Shown here piece after piece: positions 18,401 through 27,791 of a stretch of DNA of 45,165 nt. A program made the position numbers and the translations under genes. Below the pieces are notes generated by a model. The model was not told the DNA's origin, made no database searches, and saw only the letters and a program-made list of their open reading frames with translations. The stretch spans positions 1 to 45,165 of the forward strand of contig NZ_JAFREL010000013.1 in NCBI RefSeq assembly GCF_017377655.1, given 5' to 3'. The stretch is from Candidatus Enterococcus ferrettii (GTDB taxonomy: Bacteria > Bacillota > Bacilli > Lactobacillales > Enterococcaceae). Positions within the stretch are counted from its first letter, which is position 1, and every line of letters begins with the position of its first letter.

Positions 18401-19160
18401 CACGTAATTCATTAATGGCTTTCATATATTTTTGTACAATTGCTGGCAGCTTTTGATAAAACTGATTCACTGTCTCTCTTTGTTGAAAGTGGATATCCGA
18501 GTTCTGATTGGTACCACTGATTGTTGGGTGATTTGGATTCATGCTACGCTTACGAAATTCAGTAAGCTTTTCTTGATTAATCAACGGTGCAAGCTCTTCA
18601 TAGTCCAATACTTCAATTTTTTGAATTTCATGACTGGTCCTAAACCCATCGAAAAAGTTCATGAATGGCACACTAGCTTCAATTGTTGCCAAATGAGCAA
18701 TCGCTGAAAGATCCATAACCTCTTGTACACTGCTTTCCTGCAACATAGCAAAACCGGTTTGACGTGCTGCCATAACATCTCCATGATCACCAAAAATGTT
18801 AAGAGCATTCGTTGTAATCGCACGACTAGCTACATGGAAAACTGTTGGCAACAATTCACCAGCAATTTTGTACATATTGGGAATCATTAATAATAAGCCT
18901 TGAGAAGCAGTATAAGTTGTTGTCAAAGCCCCCGTTTTTAAAGCCCCATGAACAACACCAGCTGCTCCGGCTTCTGACTGCATTTCAGTTATATTAACAG
19001 GCTGACCAAAAATATTTTTCTTCCCCTGAGCCGCCCATTGATCAACAAGTTCAGCCATCGTTGAACTTGGCGTAATTGGATAAATTGCTGCCAATTCAGT
19101 AAATGCATAAGATATATATGCGGCAGCAGTGTTTCCATCCATTGTTTTTGTTTTTCGCAT
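15489..19160 (-). CDS. nifJ: Pyruvate:ferredoxin (flavodoxin) oxidoreductase
   Basis: Single-chain enzyme that oxidises pyruvate to acetyl-CoA and CO2 and reduces ferredoxin or flavodoxin. Order: N-terminal pyruvate-binding domain (YPITPSSTMAE), transketolase-like and gamma domains, the EKR region (TTYEKRGVA), two 4Fe-4S motifs (CTMCNECSFVCP and CTGCGLCVEACP), a further cluster Cys (CAGCGE) and the TPP-binding domain (GDGWAYDIG, NTGGQTS). The open frame starts ten codons earlier, but GAGGAGG 6-7 nt before the ATG at 19160 fixes the start; 1223 aa. The last 35-40 residues form a strongly basic Arg/Ala/Lys tail outside the catalytic fold. No ferredoxin or flavodoxin gene is in the window. It is oxygen-sensitive and probably used in anaerobic growth. 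Confidence 0.95.
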   Translation of the reverse strand: MRKTKTMDGNTAAAYISYAFTELAAIYPITPSSTMAELVDQWAAQGKKNIFGQPVNITEMQSEAGAAGVVHGALKTGALTTTYTASQGLLLMIPNMYKIAGELLPTVFHVASRAITTNALNIFGDHGDVMAARQTGFAMLQESSVQEVMDLSAIAHLATIEASVPFMNFFDGFRTSHEIQKIEVLDYEELAPLINQEKLTEFRKRSMNPNHPTISGTNQNSDIHFQQRETVNQFYQKLPAIVQKYMKAINELRGTDYDLVNYYGALDAEEVIITMGSVAQTIEQTVDYLNAKGRKVGFLNIHLYRPFPVKNLLEKLPKTVKSIAVLDRSKEPGADGEPLLLDVQSVMYDADIRPMIIGGRYGLGSKDVTPDQIIAVYNELLKPKKSAKNRFTIGIVDDVTHLSLDTEEVVDLTNSSTFQAKFWGFGSDGTVGANKSAIKIIGDNTDKYVQGYFYYDSKKSGGLTVSHLRFGDTPIRSTYLVESADFVACHTPAYIHNYDLLKGLKPGGTFLLNTTWNDQQINQLLPARLKRFIAENDIKFYTINAARLAMEVGLGQRINTIMQTAFFKLTGIIPFEEVLDILKEDADRNYRRKSVEIVEQNIAAMDRTIELLHPYKVPDDWYYAEIPAKVRPTTVPRYVEEVLEPVNALEGDSLTVGTLVRNGMTTGTIPVGTTTYEKRGVALEVPEWISDRCTMCNECSFVCPHAAIRPFLADDEEMQEAPEGYIVREMRSADGLKYRIQVSIEDCTGCGLCVEACPAKGKALVMKPYQEQKEQALNWAFAMTLKQKENPVKPNSVLGSQFNQPLMEFSSACAGCGETPYVKLLTQMYGDRMMIANATGCSSIWGAAAPVSPYTTNLKGQGPAWSNSLFEDNAEFGYGMLLANQTRRQELAFRMSQVLNDVSEELKDLMEDWMNHLHDSEGTQQRAAKLKAALEMEKAGNKRLENIYADQDLFVKTSQWIFGGDGWAYDIGFGGIDHVLASGADVNILVMDNEVYSNTGGQTSKATPASAIAKFSANGKYASKKDLGMIAMTYGNVYVAQIASGANQKQTIKAFEEAEKFPGPSLIIAYTPCINHGLRGGMSKSLQEAKDAVNSGYWSLYRYNPLAKEENKNPMSLDFKRPAFDQMIGFMKNQVRFAALQSIQPEFAESLYEKTVEDAKIRFFNYARIAGQEEKLRAKIEGVKEEVSDEPKHERQKRKLNPEAEARRAARRAARAEKHQNKE

Positions 19161-19197
19161 GCGTTTCCTCCTCGTAATAAGTATTCGCAACGGTTTT

Positions 19198-19226
19198 ATT
19201 ATAAACCAAGCACAGCTCTTTTTAAA
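19198..19226 (-). promoter_or_regulatory. nifJ promoter
   Basis: Minus strand -35 TTTAAA (19221-19226), 17-bp spacer, -10 TATAAT (19198-19203). I see no clear Rex or CodY site around it. Confidence 0.6.
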
Positions 19227-19268
19227 TGCTCGTTTTCCCTAATTTCAGTAAAAAAGAATTTATTTGTT

Positions 19269-19296
19269 TTGTATTCTTAGATTTTTCTTGTACACT
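19269..19296 (+). promoter_or_regulatory. Promoter of the DsbA-like gene
   Basis: -35 TTGTAT (19269-19274), 16-bp spacer, -10 TACACT (19291-19296), 24 bp before the ATG; divergent from the nifJ promoter. Confidence 0.45.
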
Positions 19297-19319
19297 AGTA
19301 GAAAAGGAGGAATTAATCC

Positions 19320-19835
19320 ATGGATATCTCAGTAATTAAACCCGAGTTTGTAAATGATTGGAATGGTATCAAAATCGGTTCTGATCACGCTCCTAAAAGA
19401 ATTATTGAATTTATGAACCTTCGCTGTCCGTTTTGTAAGCAATGGTTTGAAGAATCTCAAGAAATGTTGGCACAGGCGGTCACAGATGAAAAAGTGCAGC
19501 GTATTATAAAACTATCAGACAAGGACAAAGAAAGCCTTCAACGTGGAAATATCATGCATGAATATATCAGTAATGATCCGGCAGTAGCTCTTCAACAAAT
19601 TCAGCAGGTTTACTTGTCTCAAGATGATTGGAAAGAACTTAGCTTAGAACAAGTTGCTGACTACGCTGAAAAAACATTGCATCTTAAGCAACAACCTAAT
19701 CAAAGCTTGCAACAAGAAATCCGCAATGAAGCAGAACAAGCAAATATTAAATTTGTACCAACCGTTTTAGTGGACGAGCATATTTTTGATGAGTCTGTTA
19801 CAAGGGAGCAATTAAGAGAGTACCTATCGTTATAG
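19320..19835 (+). CDS. Cytoplasmic DsbA-like thioredoxin-fold protein
   Basis: 171-aa thioredoxin-fold protein with redox motif Cys36-Pro-Phe-Cys39 (LRCPFCKQW) after the first strand and a cis-proline loop near the end (FVPTVLVD). A helical insertion of about 80 residues lies between, as in the DsbA/Thioredoxin_4 group. It has no signal peptide or lipobox, so it should act in the cytoplasm as a thiol oxidoreductase; the substrate is unknown. AAGGAGG lies 9 nt before the ATG. It is a single-gene unit, divergent from nifJ. Both are redox genes and share a control region, but a functional link is only suggestive. Confidence 0.85.
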   Translation: MDISVIKPEFVNDWNGIKIGSDHAPKRIIEFMNLRCPFCKQWFEESQEMLAQAVTDEKVQRIIKLSDKDKESLQRGNIMHEYISNDPAVALQQIQQVYLSQDDWKELSLEQVADYAEKTLHLKQQPNQSLQQEIRNEAEQANIKFVPTVLVDEHIFDESVTREQLREYLSL

Positions 19836-19872
19836 TCGGATAAGTGTGCCACATGCTTCCTTTCATTGTCAA

Positions 19873-19919
19873 AAAAACGTTAGTGGAAAAGAGATAGCCT
19901 CTGAACCACTAGCGTTTTT
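19873..19919. terminator. Terminator between the DsbA-like gene and whiA
   Basis: CGTTAGTGG / CCACTAGCG stem enclosing a GAG/CTC inner pair, flanked by A7 and T5. On the + strand all nine pairs form (one G-U); on the minus strand there is one C-A mismatch but the tail has seven T. It probably serves both converging genes and overlaps the whiA stop codon. Confidence 0.7.
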
Positions 19920-20853
19920 ACATACTTCTCTTTTTCAATTCTTCTGCAAAGTCATTGATCTTACGAATCCGGTGATTAATCCCAGATTTTGAAATTCCAC
20001 CAGATGGAATCATCTCACCTAACTCTTTTAAACTAACCTCTGGATGTTGAATTCGCAGCTCTGCTATCTCTTGTAATTTCTCCGGCAACGATTGAAGTCC
20101 AACTGTCGTTTCAATGAAATGAATGTTTTCAATTTGCTTTGAAGCGGCATCAATCGTCTTATTCATATTTGCGGTCTCACAATTCACCAATCGATTCACG
20201 GAATTTCGCATGTCCCTGACAATGCGAACATCTTCAAATTTTAACATCGAATTAGTTGCCCCGATCAAAACTAAGAAATCTGCAATTTTTTCGGCACCTT
20301 TCAAATAGGTAATATAGCCATTACGGCGAGCCAAAGTTCGGGCATTTAAGTCAAACTGATTTAGAAGATCACAAATATCCTGATTATGTTCTTCATAAAT
20401 CGAGGATATTTCCAAATGATAACGACTTGTTTCAGGGTTGTTAACCGACCCTGATGCTAAGAACGCCCCTCTTAAGTAAGCTCGAACTTTTTCGTCCTCA
20501 GATTTTAGTTCTTCTGAAATATGTGATTGAAACATCATGCCATCCATAATATTCAGATCTGTTAAAATGCTTTGCGTTTCTTGTTTTAAACGAACAATGT
20601 AAACATTGTTCTTCTTTAACTTCATTTTTCGGCGAACTAGCAACTCGCTACGTACACCGTAATTTTCCTTTAATAATGTAAAAAGTCGGCGTGCAATGGC
20701 AGCATTTTCCGTTTGCACATTTAACACAAACTGGTGGTTACTTAAACTAAGCGAGCCATTCATACGAATTAAGGCGGCTAACTCAGCTTTAGCTAATTCT
20801 TTTTGTACGGCCAATCCAGTAAGCTCTTTTTTTACTTCTGCCGCAAATGACAT
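19918..20853 (-). CDS. whiA: DNA-binding protein WhiA
   Basis: 311-aa protein with an N-terminal LAGLIDADG-homing-endonuclease-like fold (no catalytic acid motif evident) and a C-terminal helix-turn-helix (about 240-305; [27 protein letters not shown]). In actinomycetes WhiA is a sporulation regulator; in Bacillota it binds the nucleoid and influences division and segregation. It is the last gene of rapZ-glmR-whiA, 15 bp after glmR, with a GGGGG-type Shine-Dalgarno. All hallmarks are intact. Confidence 0.96.
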   Translation of the reverse strand: MSFAAEVKKELTGLAVQKELAKAELAALIRMNGSLSLSNHQFVLNVQTENAAIARRLFTLLKENYGVRSELLVRRKMKLKKNNVYIVRLKQETQSILTDLNIMDGMMFQSHISEELKSEDEKVRAYLRGAFLASGSVNNPETSRYHLEISSIYEEHNQDICDLLNQFDLNARTLARRNGYITYLKGAEKIADFLVLIGATNSMLKFEDVRIVRDMRNSVNRLVNCETANMNKTIDAASKQIENIHFIETTVGLQSLPEKLQEIAELRIQHPEVSLKELGEMIPSGGISKSGINHRIRKINDFAEELKKRSM

Positions 20854-20868
20854 TATCTAAGCCCCCTA

Positions 20869-21867
20869 TTAAATTTTAGCACCGAAAACAATTCGAAATA
20901 ACTCATCCACTACTTTATCTCCATCATGAAAAACACCGCCGTCTCGTAGTTTCAAAAAATCTGTAGAAACAACTCGACATCCTTCTTCTCTCAGTCCGTT
21001 GAAATCATGGGTTACTTGCACCAAATATTCATCATAGATTTCAGGATTCATGTAATCTTCTGGTACTTTTTCGGTATTGACTAAAACCGTATCAACAAAA
21101 TTATCTGCTAAATGCTGATGAAGCACTTTTACGTGATCTGCATCGCTAAAGTGTTCGGTTTCACCTTTTTGAGTCATGATATTACAAATATAAACCACTT
21201 CCGCATTTGTTGTTCGAACGGCTTCGCCGATCTCGCTAATCACTAAATTAGGTAAAATGCTTGTAAACAAGGACCCAGGTCCTAAAACCACCATATCAGC
21301 ATCCTTGATTGTTTGAACAACTTTTCGGGCAGCATGGATATCATGGTCATTGTCATGTCCGGTAACATAAACCCTTTTAATAATTTTACGGTCTAACGCA
21401 ATTTTCGATTCGCCTGCAACGGTAGTACCATCTTCAAATTCTGCGTGTAAAATTAGAGGCTTCTCAGAAGATGGAAAAACATGACCATCCACATGCATCA
21501 TATGAGATAAGAGTTGGATCGCTTCATAAGTACTCCCTCGCATCTCAGAAAGGGCAGCAATGATCAGATTGCCTATTGTATGGTTTGCGAGAAACTTATC
21601 TTCTTCCCTAAATCGATATTGAAACAGATCTTCATACAATTTAGGCATATCTGATAATGCTGCTAGCACATTTCTTAAATCTCCTGGCGGTGCCATGTCG
21701 ATTGAATTCCTTAATTCACCGCTGCTTCCACCATCATCTGCTACCGTAACAACTGCTGTAATATCCGCACTCTGGTTACGTAAACTTTTTAGTATGACTG
21801 GTAAACCAGTTCCGCCTCCAATCACAACAATTTTAGGTTTACGGATTCGATAGGTTTTCATTCTCAT
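20869..21867 (-). CDS. glmR: GlmR/YvcK, gluconeogenesis factor
   Basis: UDP-GlcNAc-binding protein of the CofD-like family that stimulates GlmS and carbon flow to the cell wall in Bacillus. The nucleotide-binding loop [17 protein letters not shown] (from about residue 13), [10 protein letters not shown] and [14 protein letters not shown] are typical. 332 aa. The ATG overlaps the rapZ stop (ATGA, 21864-21867), so translation is coupled. glmS and glmM elsewhere in the window belong to the pathway it controls. Confidence 0.94.
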   Translation of the reverse strand: MRMKTYRIRKPKIVVIGGGTGLPVILKSLRNQSADITAVVTVADDGGSSGELRNSIDMAPPGDLRNVLAALSDMPKLYEDLFQYRFREEDKFLANHTIGNLIIAALSEMRGSTYEAIQLLSHMMHVDGHVFPSSEKPLILHAEFEDGTTVAGESKIALDRKIIKRVYVTGHDNDHDIHAARKVVQTIKDADMVVLGPGSLFTSILPNLVISEIGEAVRTTNAEVVYICNIMTQKGETEHFSDADHVKVLHQHLADNFVDTVLVNTEKVPEDYMNPEIYDEYLVQVTHDFNGLREEGCRVVSTDFLKLRDGGVFHDGDKVVDELFRIVFGAKI

Positions 21868-22751
21868 GAACGATTCACCGTCTCTTTCCGTTTGTCTTTA
21901 TCGCGATGAGTGATGTTGACTCGATAATCTAATTCTTTTAAAGCTTTACCAACCCGCTCGCTTAAAGCCACAGAGCGATGTTGACCACCGGTGCAACCAA
22001 TAGCAATTGTTAACGAACTTTTGCCTTCCTTAACATATCCAGGTAAGATATTTTTGAGTAAATGTACAAAGTCATTATAAAAATCGCCTGTCTCTGGAAA
22101 AGACATTACATAGTCATAAACTTCTTTGTCTAAACCAGTTTTAGGACGCAGTTCAGCAATATAATGAGGATTCGGTAAAAACCGCACATCCATCACAATA
22201 TCAGCATCAATCGGCAAACCATACTTAAATCCAAATGAAAGCATTTCAATATGGAAGCCAAGATCATCGGTTTGTTTGAACTCATGATTTATTTTTTCTC
22301 TCAATTGGCGCGGTGCCAAATTTGTTGTGTCAACTACCAATGTTGCTCGTGTTTTTAAGTCTTCTAAAATCGCACGTTCTTTTCGAATACCCTCAGTCAC
22401 TAATCCATCCATTGCCATTGGATGTGTTCTTCTAGTTTCTTTGTACCTGGAGACTAATTCTTCATCAGAAGCATCTAAAAACAGTAAACTAGTATCGATG
22501 AAACCTGTATTATCAATCTCGACTAACATATTTTGAATTTCTTCAAAAAAAGCTCGTGAGCGTAAATCAACTACTAGTGCAATTTTTGTTACTTTTCCTG
22601 ATTCGCGGATCAGTTCCCAAAACTTTGGAATTAATCCGGGAGGCATATTGTCTACGCAAAAATACCCCATATCTTCAAAACTTTGAATAGCTACAGTTTT
22701 ACCTGCTCCACTCATTCCAGTAATGACCACTAAATGTAAACTATCTGTCAT
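21864..22751 (-). CDS. rapZ: RapZ/YvcJ, RNase adapter-family P-loop protein
   Basis: 295-aa nucleotide-binding protein with Walker A GMSGAGKT (residues 12-19), RFLPNP, and a conserved C-terminal block ([17 protein letters not shown]). In Enterobacteria RapZ senses glucosamine-6-phosphate and steers sRNA decay; in Bacillus YvcJ affects competence, and the RNA role is not established for Bacillota. It is the first gene of the conserved trio, with a GAGGAG Shine-Dalgarno. A weak TACAAT -10 lies at 22779-22784. Confidence 0.95.
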   Translation of the reverse strand: MTDSLHLVVITGMSGAGKTVAIQSFEDMGYFCVDNMPPGLIPKFWELIRESGKVTKIALVVDLRSRAFFEEIQNMLVEIDNTGFIDTSLLFLDASDEELVSRYKETRRTHPMAMDGLVTEGIRKERAILEDLKTRATLVVDTTNLAPRQLREKINHEFKQTDDLGFHIEMLSFGFKYGLPIDADIVMDVRFLPNPHYIAELRPKTGLDKEVYDYVMSFPETGDFYNDFVHLLKNILPGYVKEGKSSLTIAIGCTGGQHRSVALSERVGKALKELDYRVNITHRDKDKRKETVNRS

Positions 22752-22847
22752 TTGGTGTCACTCCTCTCTATCCTGTACATTGTATCATTCCGGGCGTGTC
22801 TTTACTACATATTTAATTATTAAATTCCTTTAAAAAAAGGAAATCAT

Positions 22848-22877
22848 AAAAAAAGACCTTCTTTATTTAGAAGATCT
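22848..22877 (-). terminator. Terminator of the D-Asp ligase/racemase operon
   Basis: AGATCTTC / GAAGGTCT stem (one G-U) followed by seven T on the minus strand; it includes the racemase stop codon. A second small hairpin (TTCCTTT/AAAGGAA) follows at about 22826-22843. Confidence 0.75.
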
Positions 22878-23576
22878 GTTTTCCAAAGCTAATTCAATTG
22901 TCCGATCAGCTAAAACTGATTGGGCATCAATCACAGGATAAGGATTCTCTCCTATATTCTCTTGCACTAATGATAACTCTGTACAACCTAGAATCACATT
23001 CTGACATCCTAATCCATCAAAAACATCAGATAAGATTTCCAGATAAAGATTCGTGTTAATATAATCGTTCTCTTTTACATCTCGGTAAATTAAGTTGTTT
23101 ACTTTCGTTTGTAATTCCTTATCAGGAATGAGTACATCAAATCCTTGATTTTCCATTTCACTCTGATAGATACCCGCTTTGACACTTCCTTCAGTTCCCA
23201 AAAATGCGACTTTTCCACCATCTGGGTTTGTCTGTTTCAATTTCTTAGCAGCTTCTCTTGGCATGTGCAAAACTGTTATATCGGTAGCTCCTTGAATAGC
23301 ATCAAAAAAATAATGCGCAGTATTGCAAGTCAACACAATAAAATTAGGCTTTAGCAAATTTTGCTTTTCGATATCATCCAGCAGAAATGGTAGTGGGCTA
23401 TCCACAGTATGATCTAAAATATAGGCCGTTCTATCTGGAACCGTCGCATGATTAAATAGAACATAATTCAAGTAATCCTGATCTTTGTGTGCTATAATCC
23501 GATGATTAATTAAGCGAACAAAGCTCTCAGTTGCCATGGTGCCCATTCCACCTAAAATGCTAAAGAAGTTCTCCAA
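22863..23576 (-). CDS. Aspartate racemase-type amino acid racemase
   Basis: 237-aa Asp/Glu racemase family member with the two catalytic cysteines in place: Cys84 in LTCNTAHY and Cys198 in LGCTELS. It is cofactor-independent. The start is TTG at 23576, 3 bp after the stop of the preceding gene, with GAAGGG in the end of that gene as Shine-Dalgarno; starting at the next ATG would delete the first beta strand (SILGGMG). Pairing with a D-aspartate ligase indicates it supplies D-Asp for the peptidoglycan cross-bridge; glutamate racemase (MurI) is usually longer and sits elsewhere. The substrate is inferred from context. Confidence 0.88.
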   Translation of the reverse strand: MENFFSILGGMGTMATESFVRLINHRIIAHKDQDYLNYVLFNHATVPDRTAYILDHTVDSPLPFLLDDIEKQNLLKPNFIVLTCNTAHYFFDAIQGATDITVLHMPREAAKKLKQTNPDGGKVAFLGTEGSVKAGIYQSEMENQGFDVLIPDKELQTKVNNLIYRDVKENDYINTNLYLEILSDVFDGLGCQNVILGCTELSLVQENIGENPYPVIDAQSVLADRTIELALENRSSK

Positions 23577-23579
23577 TCC

Positions 23580-24836
23580 TTACCCTTCTTTCTCTTTAAA
23601 GAACATTTCAAACCGTCCTTTGTATTTACTAAACATATATTTCATCAACATCCAACGCATTGGAGACATGTCTTTCTTATAAAAAACTGTTGTTCCCCAC
23701 TTGTCCTTTTGGATAAGGTCAAGCGCTCGCCTTTTATCCTCATTATCTCGTGCAAACTTTGCAAAAACTTCTTTCGGTACCCCCATCCAGAGCATCTCAG
23801 TATCCTCTTGGGCTTTTCCGTAAATTGTTTCAGCATAAGGTATTTCAAAAACACGATCCTCCGTAACAAATTGAGCCAGGTTCAGTCCATTCAAAGTAAC
23901 AAAGAAACTGCTGCGGCCCTGACGAAGGTTAATTTCAAACAACTTGTACTCCCCATCCCGAGGATCATATTTCATATCAAAATTAGCAAATCCAGTGTAA
24001 GATATTTTTTCTAGAAAAGACTTAATTGTTTGATAAATTTTTTCATTGTATTCAGGCATGATCGCTACATAATTCCCAATTGCTTCGGGTGAAGGATCTT
24101 CCAGAAGAGGATGGCCCAGACACATCATTCGAACTTGATTTTGCTGATCCACATAAGCATTCAACACGCGCATATTGCTGTCATCACCAGGGATGAAATC
24201 TTGAGCAATCATTTCGCTTTTGTAGCCTGCTTGATAAATGCGTGTTAAAATTGTATCGAATTCTTCTCGTGTATCAAAAATAAACGCCTTTTTACGTCCT
24301 TCAAAATCAACCGAGAGCCACTCTACACTATTCGCTGGTTTCAATGCCACTGGGAATGAGAAAGGTAATTCTTGATTTAACAAACCATTTTCTAGCATAT
24401 CTTCCCGAATAATCAATGTGTTAGGGTATGGAAGCTGATATTCTTCACAAATGTCATAAAAACTAACTTTGCTGATTAAACGTTCCAACAAAGAAAAATC
24501 AATATAAGGACAAATAAACCACTCTGATAATTCATTTTTGTGTAAAGAAACTAATTCAGCATAACCATCTCCACAAGCTATCAATAAATATTTAGTATCT
24601 GGATCGTTAAATTTTTCTTTTCCCAATTTTCGCATTTCTTCGATGAAAACAGGATCTTTATCGAAATCTCGTAGAGTATGGACATTTACTATTTTTGAGT
24701 GTTTTGTTGGAGCCAATTGCAACCCAGCATAAGCCTCGCTAACTATTCCATAAGCTTCATGAAAAGAGCGGGCCATTCCATAGACATTGATATCACTTCC
24801 TAGTAAAATTGGTACAAATTTTTGCTGTTTATTCAT
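23580..24836 (-). CDS. D-aspartate ligase (ATP-grasp), peptidoglycan side-chain enzyme
   Basis: 418-aa ATP-grasp enzyme. By family and context it is the ligase that activates D-aspartate as acyl phosphate and joins it to the epsilon amino group of lysine in UDP-MurNAc-pentapeptide (known as Asl; Aslfm in E. faecium). Visible motifs are the ATP-grasp core FPVALKPANS, IAQDFIPGDDSN, the Mg site FANFDMKYDP and KLFEINLRQGRSS. The open frame runs 19 codons further up, but AAGGTG sits 8-9 nt before the ATG at 24836, and the sequence from there (FVPILLGSDINVYGMARSFHE) is family-like. An aspartate racemase gene follows after 3 bp. A related carboxylate-amine ligase cannot be excluded without alignment. 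Confidence 0.85.
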   Translation of the reverse strand: MNKQQKFVPILLGSDINVYGMARSFHEAYGIVSEAYAGLQLAPTKHSKIVNVHTLRDFDKDPVFIEEMRKLGKEKFNDPDTKYLLIACGDGYAELVSLHKNELSEWFICPYIDFSLLERLISKVSFYDICEEYQLPYPNTLIIREDMLENGLLNQELPFSFPVALKPANSVEWLSVDFEGRKKAFIFDTREEFDTILTRIYQAGYKSEMIAQDFIPGDDSNMRVLNAYVDQQNQVRMMCLGHPLLEDPSPEAIGNYVAIMPEYNEKIYQTIKSFLEKISYTGFANFDMKYDPRDGEYKLFEINLRQGRSSFFVTLNGLNLAQFVTEDRVFEIPYAETIYGKAQEDTEMLWMGVPKEVFAKFARDNEDKRRALDLIQKDKWGTTVFYKKDMSPMRWMLMKYMFSKYKGRFEMFFKEKEG

Positions 24837-24869
24837 TTTCACTACACCTTCTCGTCTTAATCCTTGATT

Positions 24870-24898
24870 ATCATACCATAAAGAAAAATGCAAGCAAA
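24870..24898 (-). promoter_or_regulatory. Promoter of the D-Asp ligase operon, overlapping the uvrA terminator
   Basis: Minus strand -35 TTTGCT (24893-24898), 17-bp spacer, -10 TATGAT (24870-24875). The -35 and spacer lie inside the uvrA terminator hairpin. Confidence 0.45.
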
Positions 24899-24926
24899 GC
24901 TAAGTCTTTGAATTGCATTTTTCTTT
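24880..24926 (-). terminator. uvrA terminator
   Basis: A 14-bp perfect stem, AAAGAAAAATGCAA / TTGCATTTTTCTTT, loop about 19 nt with an inner AAAG/CTTT pairing. The 3' arm itself supplies the T tract. It starts 4 bp after the uvrA stop. Confidence 0.75.
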
Positions 24927-24930
24927 AAAA

Positions 24931-27759
24931 CTATTTGGCGTTTTCTAACGCTTTTTTCAAGTAATGACCTGTGTAGCTTTCTGATACTTCTGCAATTTCT
25001 TCAGGCGTTCCAGTGGCCAAAATCGTTCCTCCACCGTCACCGCCTTCAGGGCCTAAGTCAATAACGTAATCGGCAGACTTAATGACATCCAAATTATGTT
25101 CGATAACCAATACCGTATTACCAGCATCAACAAACCGCTCCAACACCTTCAGCAAACGAGCGATATCGTCTGTGTGCAAACCAGTAGTTGGTTCATCTAA
25201 AATATAGAAGTTTTTACCATTGGAGTTCTTATGCAACTCACTGGCTAACTTCATACGCTGAGCTTCGCCTCCTGATAAGGTCGTTGCTGGTTGCCCCATT
25301 GTAACATATCCTAAACCAACATCCACAATTGTTTGTAATTTACGATGAATTTTCGGAATGTGTTTAAAGAATTCTACAGCATCTTCGACTGTCATTTCTA
25401 AAATATCAGCAATATTTTTCCCTTTGTAATATACTTCTAAGGTTTCGGAATTATATCTTTTTCCATGACAGACTTCACAAGGCACATATACATCCGGCAA
25501 GAAATGCATTTCAATTTTAATAATTCCGTCTCCACGACAAGCTTCGCAACGTCCACCTTTAACGTTAAAACTAAAGCGGCCTTTTTTGTATCCGCGAATT
25601 TTGGCTTCATTGGTTTTAGCAAACAGATCGCGAATATCATCAAATACGCTAGTATACGTTGCAGGATTACTTCGTGGTGTCCTTCCGATTGGACTTTGAT
25701 CAATATCAACTAGTTTTTCAATACTCTTGTAGCCAGTAATCTTCTTGTATTTTCCTGGTTTATTAGAGTTTCGATTCAACTTTTGAGCCAACGCTTTTTT
25801 CAAAATTTGATTGACTAGTGTCGATTTCCCAGAACCAGAAACGCCAGTTATCGCAACAAATTTTCCTAATGGAAACTCTACATCCAAATTCTTCAAATTG
25901 TTTTCTGCTGCTCCAGTAACCTTAATGTTCTTACCGTTACCCTTGCGACGCTCTTTTGGAACTGGAATTTGTCGTTTACCAGATAAATATTGTCCTGTTA
26001 AAGAATTCTCATTTTTAGCAACTTCAGCAGGTGTTCCAGCCGCAACAATCTCACCGCCTTGGTCTCCCGCTCCTGGTCCCACATCGATTAAATAGTCTGC
26101 TGCTCGCATTGTATCTTCGTCATGTTCAACCACAATTAATGTATTTCCTAAATCTCGCATTTTTTGCAAGGAACGAATTAAGCGATCATTATCCCGTTGA
26201 TGTAAACCAATTGAAGGCTCATCAAGAATATACAGTACACCAGATAAATTAGATCCAATTTGCGTGGCCAAACGAATTCGCTGCGCTTCTCCGCCTGATA
26301 ATGTCCCAGCAGCACGGCTTAAAGTTAAATATTCTAATCCAACATTCTGCAAGAAAGTTAAACGATCCCCAATTTCCTTCAGGATTGGACGAGCAATTAT
26401 TGTTTCTTGTTCACTCAGTTTCAAGCCATCAAAGAAATTCAATGCTTGATTAATTGAATCTTCGCTAACTTGACCAATGTTGGTTCCATTAACCTGCACT
26501 GATAATGCCTGAGGATTTAACCGCAAACCGTGACAAGCCTGGCATGTCAATTCAGTCATGTATAGGCGCATTTGTTCACGGGTAAAATCACTATTGGTTT
26601 CTCGATAACGCCGATCAATATTGGGTAAAATGCCTTCAAAGGGAACTTCTACGTCTCGGACTCCACCAAAATCATTTTCATAGTGAAAATGGAAATGTTC
26701 ACCATTTGAACCGTATAAGACGATTTCTTGATGTTCGTTTGGTAGATCCTCAAAAGCGGTATCCATATCAATACCAAAGCTAGTACAAGCTTGCTCTAGC
26801 ATTTGAGGATAGTATTGAGAACTAATTGGATTCCAAGGTATGAGCGCTCCTTCTCTAAGTGTTTTAGTCGGATCAGGAATCACTAGCTCTGGGTCAACTT
26901 CCAGCTTTACACCTAGCCCATCACACTCTGGACAAGCACCAAATGGCGCATTGAAAGAAAAGAGTCGAGGTTCCAATTCACCAACAGTAAATCCACAATA
27001 TGGACAAGCGTAATGTTCACTGAATAACATTTCTTCTTGATCAATCACATCGACTAAAGCATAGCCATCCGCTAATCGCAAAGCTGCTTCAAAAGAATCG
27101 AACAATCGAGAACGAATCCCCTCTTTTACAACAATCCGGTCAATAATAATCGCAATATCATGCTTTTTGTTTTTTTCTAGTTCAGGTGCTTCGGATACAT
27201 CATAAACTTCGTCATCGACACGCATTCTTACGTAGCCCTCACGTTGGATCATTTCAAAGATTTTTTTATGCTGGCCCTTTTTCTTAACTACGACAGGAGC
27301 TAAAATTTGGATTTTTGTTCGCTCAGGAAGCTCTAAAACTTTATCAACCATTTGTTCAACTGATTGTGAAGTAATTTCAATGTGATCATTAGGACAGATA
27401 GGGTGCCCTACTCGCGCATACAGTAGACGAAGATAATCATTGATTTCAGTCACAGTCCCTACGGTTGAACGTGGATTTTTACTGGTTGTTTTTTGGTCAA
27501 TTGAAATCGCTGGGCTTAAACCGTCGATGCTATCTACATCTGGCTTATCCATCTGTCCTAGAAATTGACGAGCATATGCTGATAGACTCTCTACATAACG
27601 ACGTTGTCCTTCAGCATATAGCGTATCGAAGGCCAATGAACTTTTTCCTGAGCCAGATAATCCCGTGACAACAACCATTTTGTCACGGGGAATAGTTACA
27701 TCAATATCTTTCAAATTATGGGCTCTAGCGCCATGAATTACTATTTTATCGTTTGCCAT
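24931..27759 (-). CDS. uvrA: Excinuclease ABC subunit A
   Basis: Damage-recognition ATPase of nucleotide excision repair. Two ABC ATPase halves carry Walker [10 protein letters not shown] (near residue 33) and GVSGSGKST (near 643); two LSGGEAQR signatures are present. Zinc modules appear as CPYCGF...CPEC and CEAC...CEVCHG. 942 aa, normal. AAAGGAG precedes the ATG. It follows uvrB by 31 bp in one operon, so it shares the LexA-type control upstream of uvrB. Confidence 0.98.
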   Translation of the reverse strand: MANDKIVIHGARAHNLKDIDVTIPRDKMVVVTGLSGSGKSSLAFDTLYAEGQRRYVESLSAYARQFLGQMDKPDVDSIDGLSPAISIDQKTTSKNPRSTVGTVTEINDYLRLLYARVGHPICPNDHIEITSQSVEQMVDKVLELPERTKIQILAPVVVKKKGQHKKIFEMIQREGYVRMRVDDEVYDVSEAPELEKNKKHDIAIIIDRIVVKEGIRSRLFDSFEAALRLADGYALVDVIDQEEMLFSEHYACPYCGFTVGELEPRLFSFNAPFGACPECDGLGVKLEVDPELVIPDPTKTLREGALIPWNPISSQYYPQMLEQACTSFGIDMDTAFEDLPNEHQEIVLYGSNGEHFHFHYENDFGGVRDVEVPFEGILPNIDRRYRETNSDFTREQMRLYMTELTCQACHGLRLNPQALSVQVNGTNIGQVSEDSINQALNFFDGLKLSEQETIIARPILKEIGDRLTFLQNVGLEYLTLSRAAGTLSGGEAQRIRLATQIGSNLSGVLYILDEPSIGLHQRDNDRLIRSLQKMRDLGNTLIVVEHDEDTMRAADYLIDVGPGAGDQGGEIVAAGTPAEVAKNENSLTGQYLSGKRQIPVPKERRKGNGKNIKVTGAAENNLKNLDVEFPLGKFVAITGVSGSGKSTLVNQILKKALAQKLNRNSNKPGKYKKITGYKSIEKLVDIDQSPIGRTPRSNPATYTSVFDDIRDLFAKTNEAKIRGYKKGRFSFNVKGGRCEACRGDGIIKIEMHFLPDVYVPCEVCHGKRYNSETLEVYYKGKNIADILEMTVEDAVEFFKHIPKIHRKLQTIVDVGLGYVTMGQPATTLSGGEAQRMKLASELHKNSNGKNFYILDEPTTGLHTDDIARLLKVLERFVDAGNTVLVIEHNLDVIKSADYVIDLGPEGGDGGGTILATGTPEEIAEVSESYTGHYLKKALENAK

Positions 27760-27791
27760 AATTCTCTCCTTTGCAAATAAAATGACTATTT

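Noticed and set aside
19161..19260. CodY box upstream of nifJ
   Set aside because: The AT-rich stretch containing CTGAAATT has about five mismatches to the CodY consensus, within chance for this base composition.
23709..24014. 101-aa + strand frame inside the D-Asp ligase gene, and similar frames inside uvrA, uvrB and ilvD
   Set aside because: These are antisense shadows of strongly supported coding sequence, without ribosome binding sites or recognisable products.
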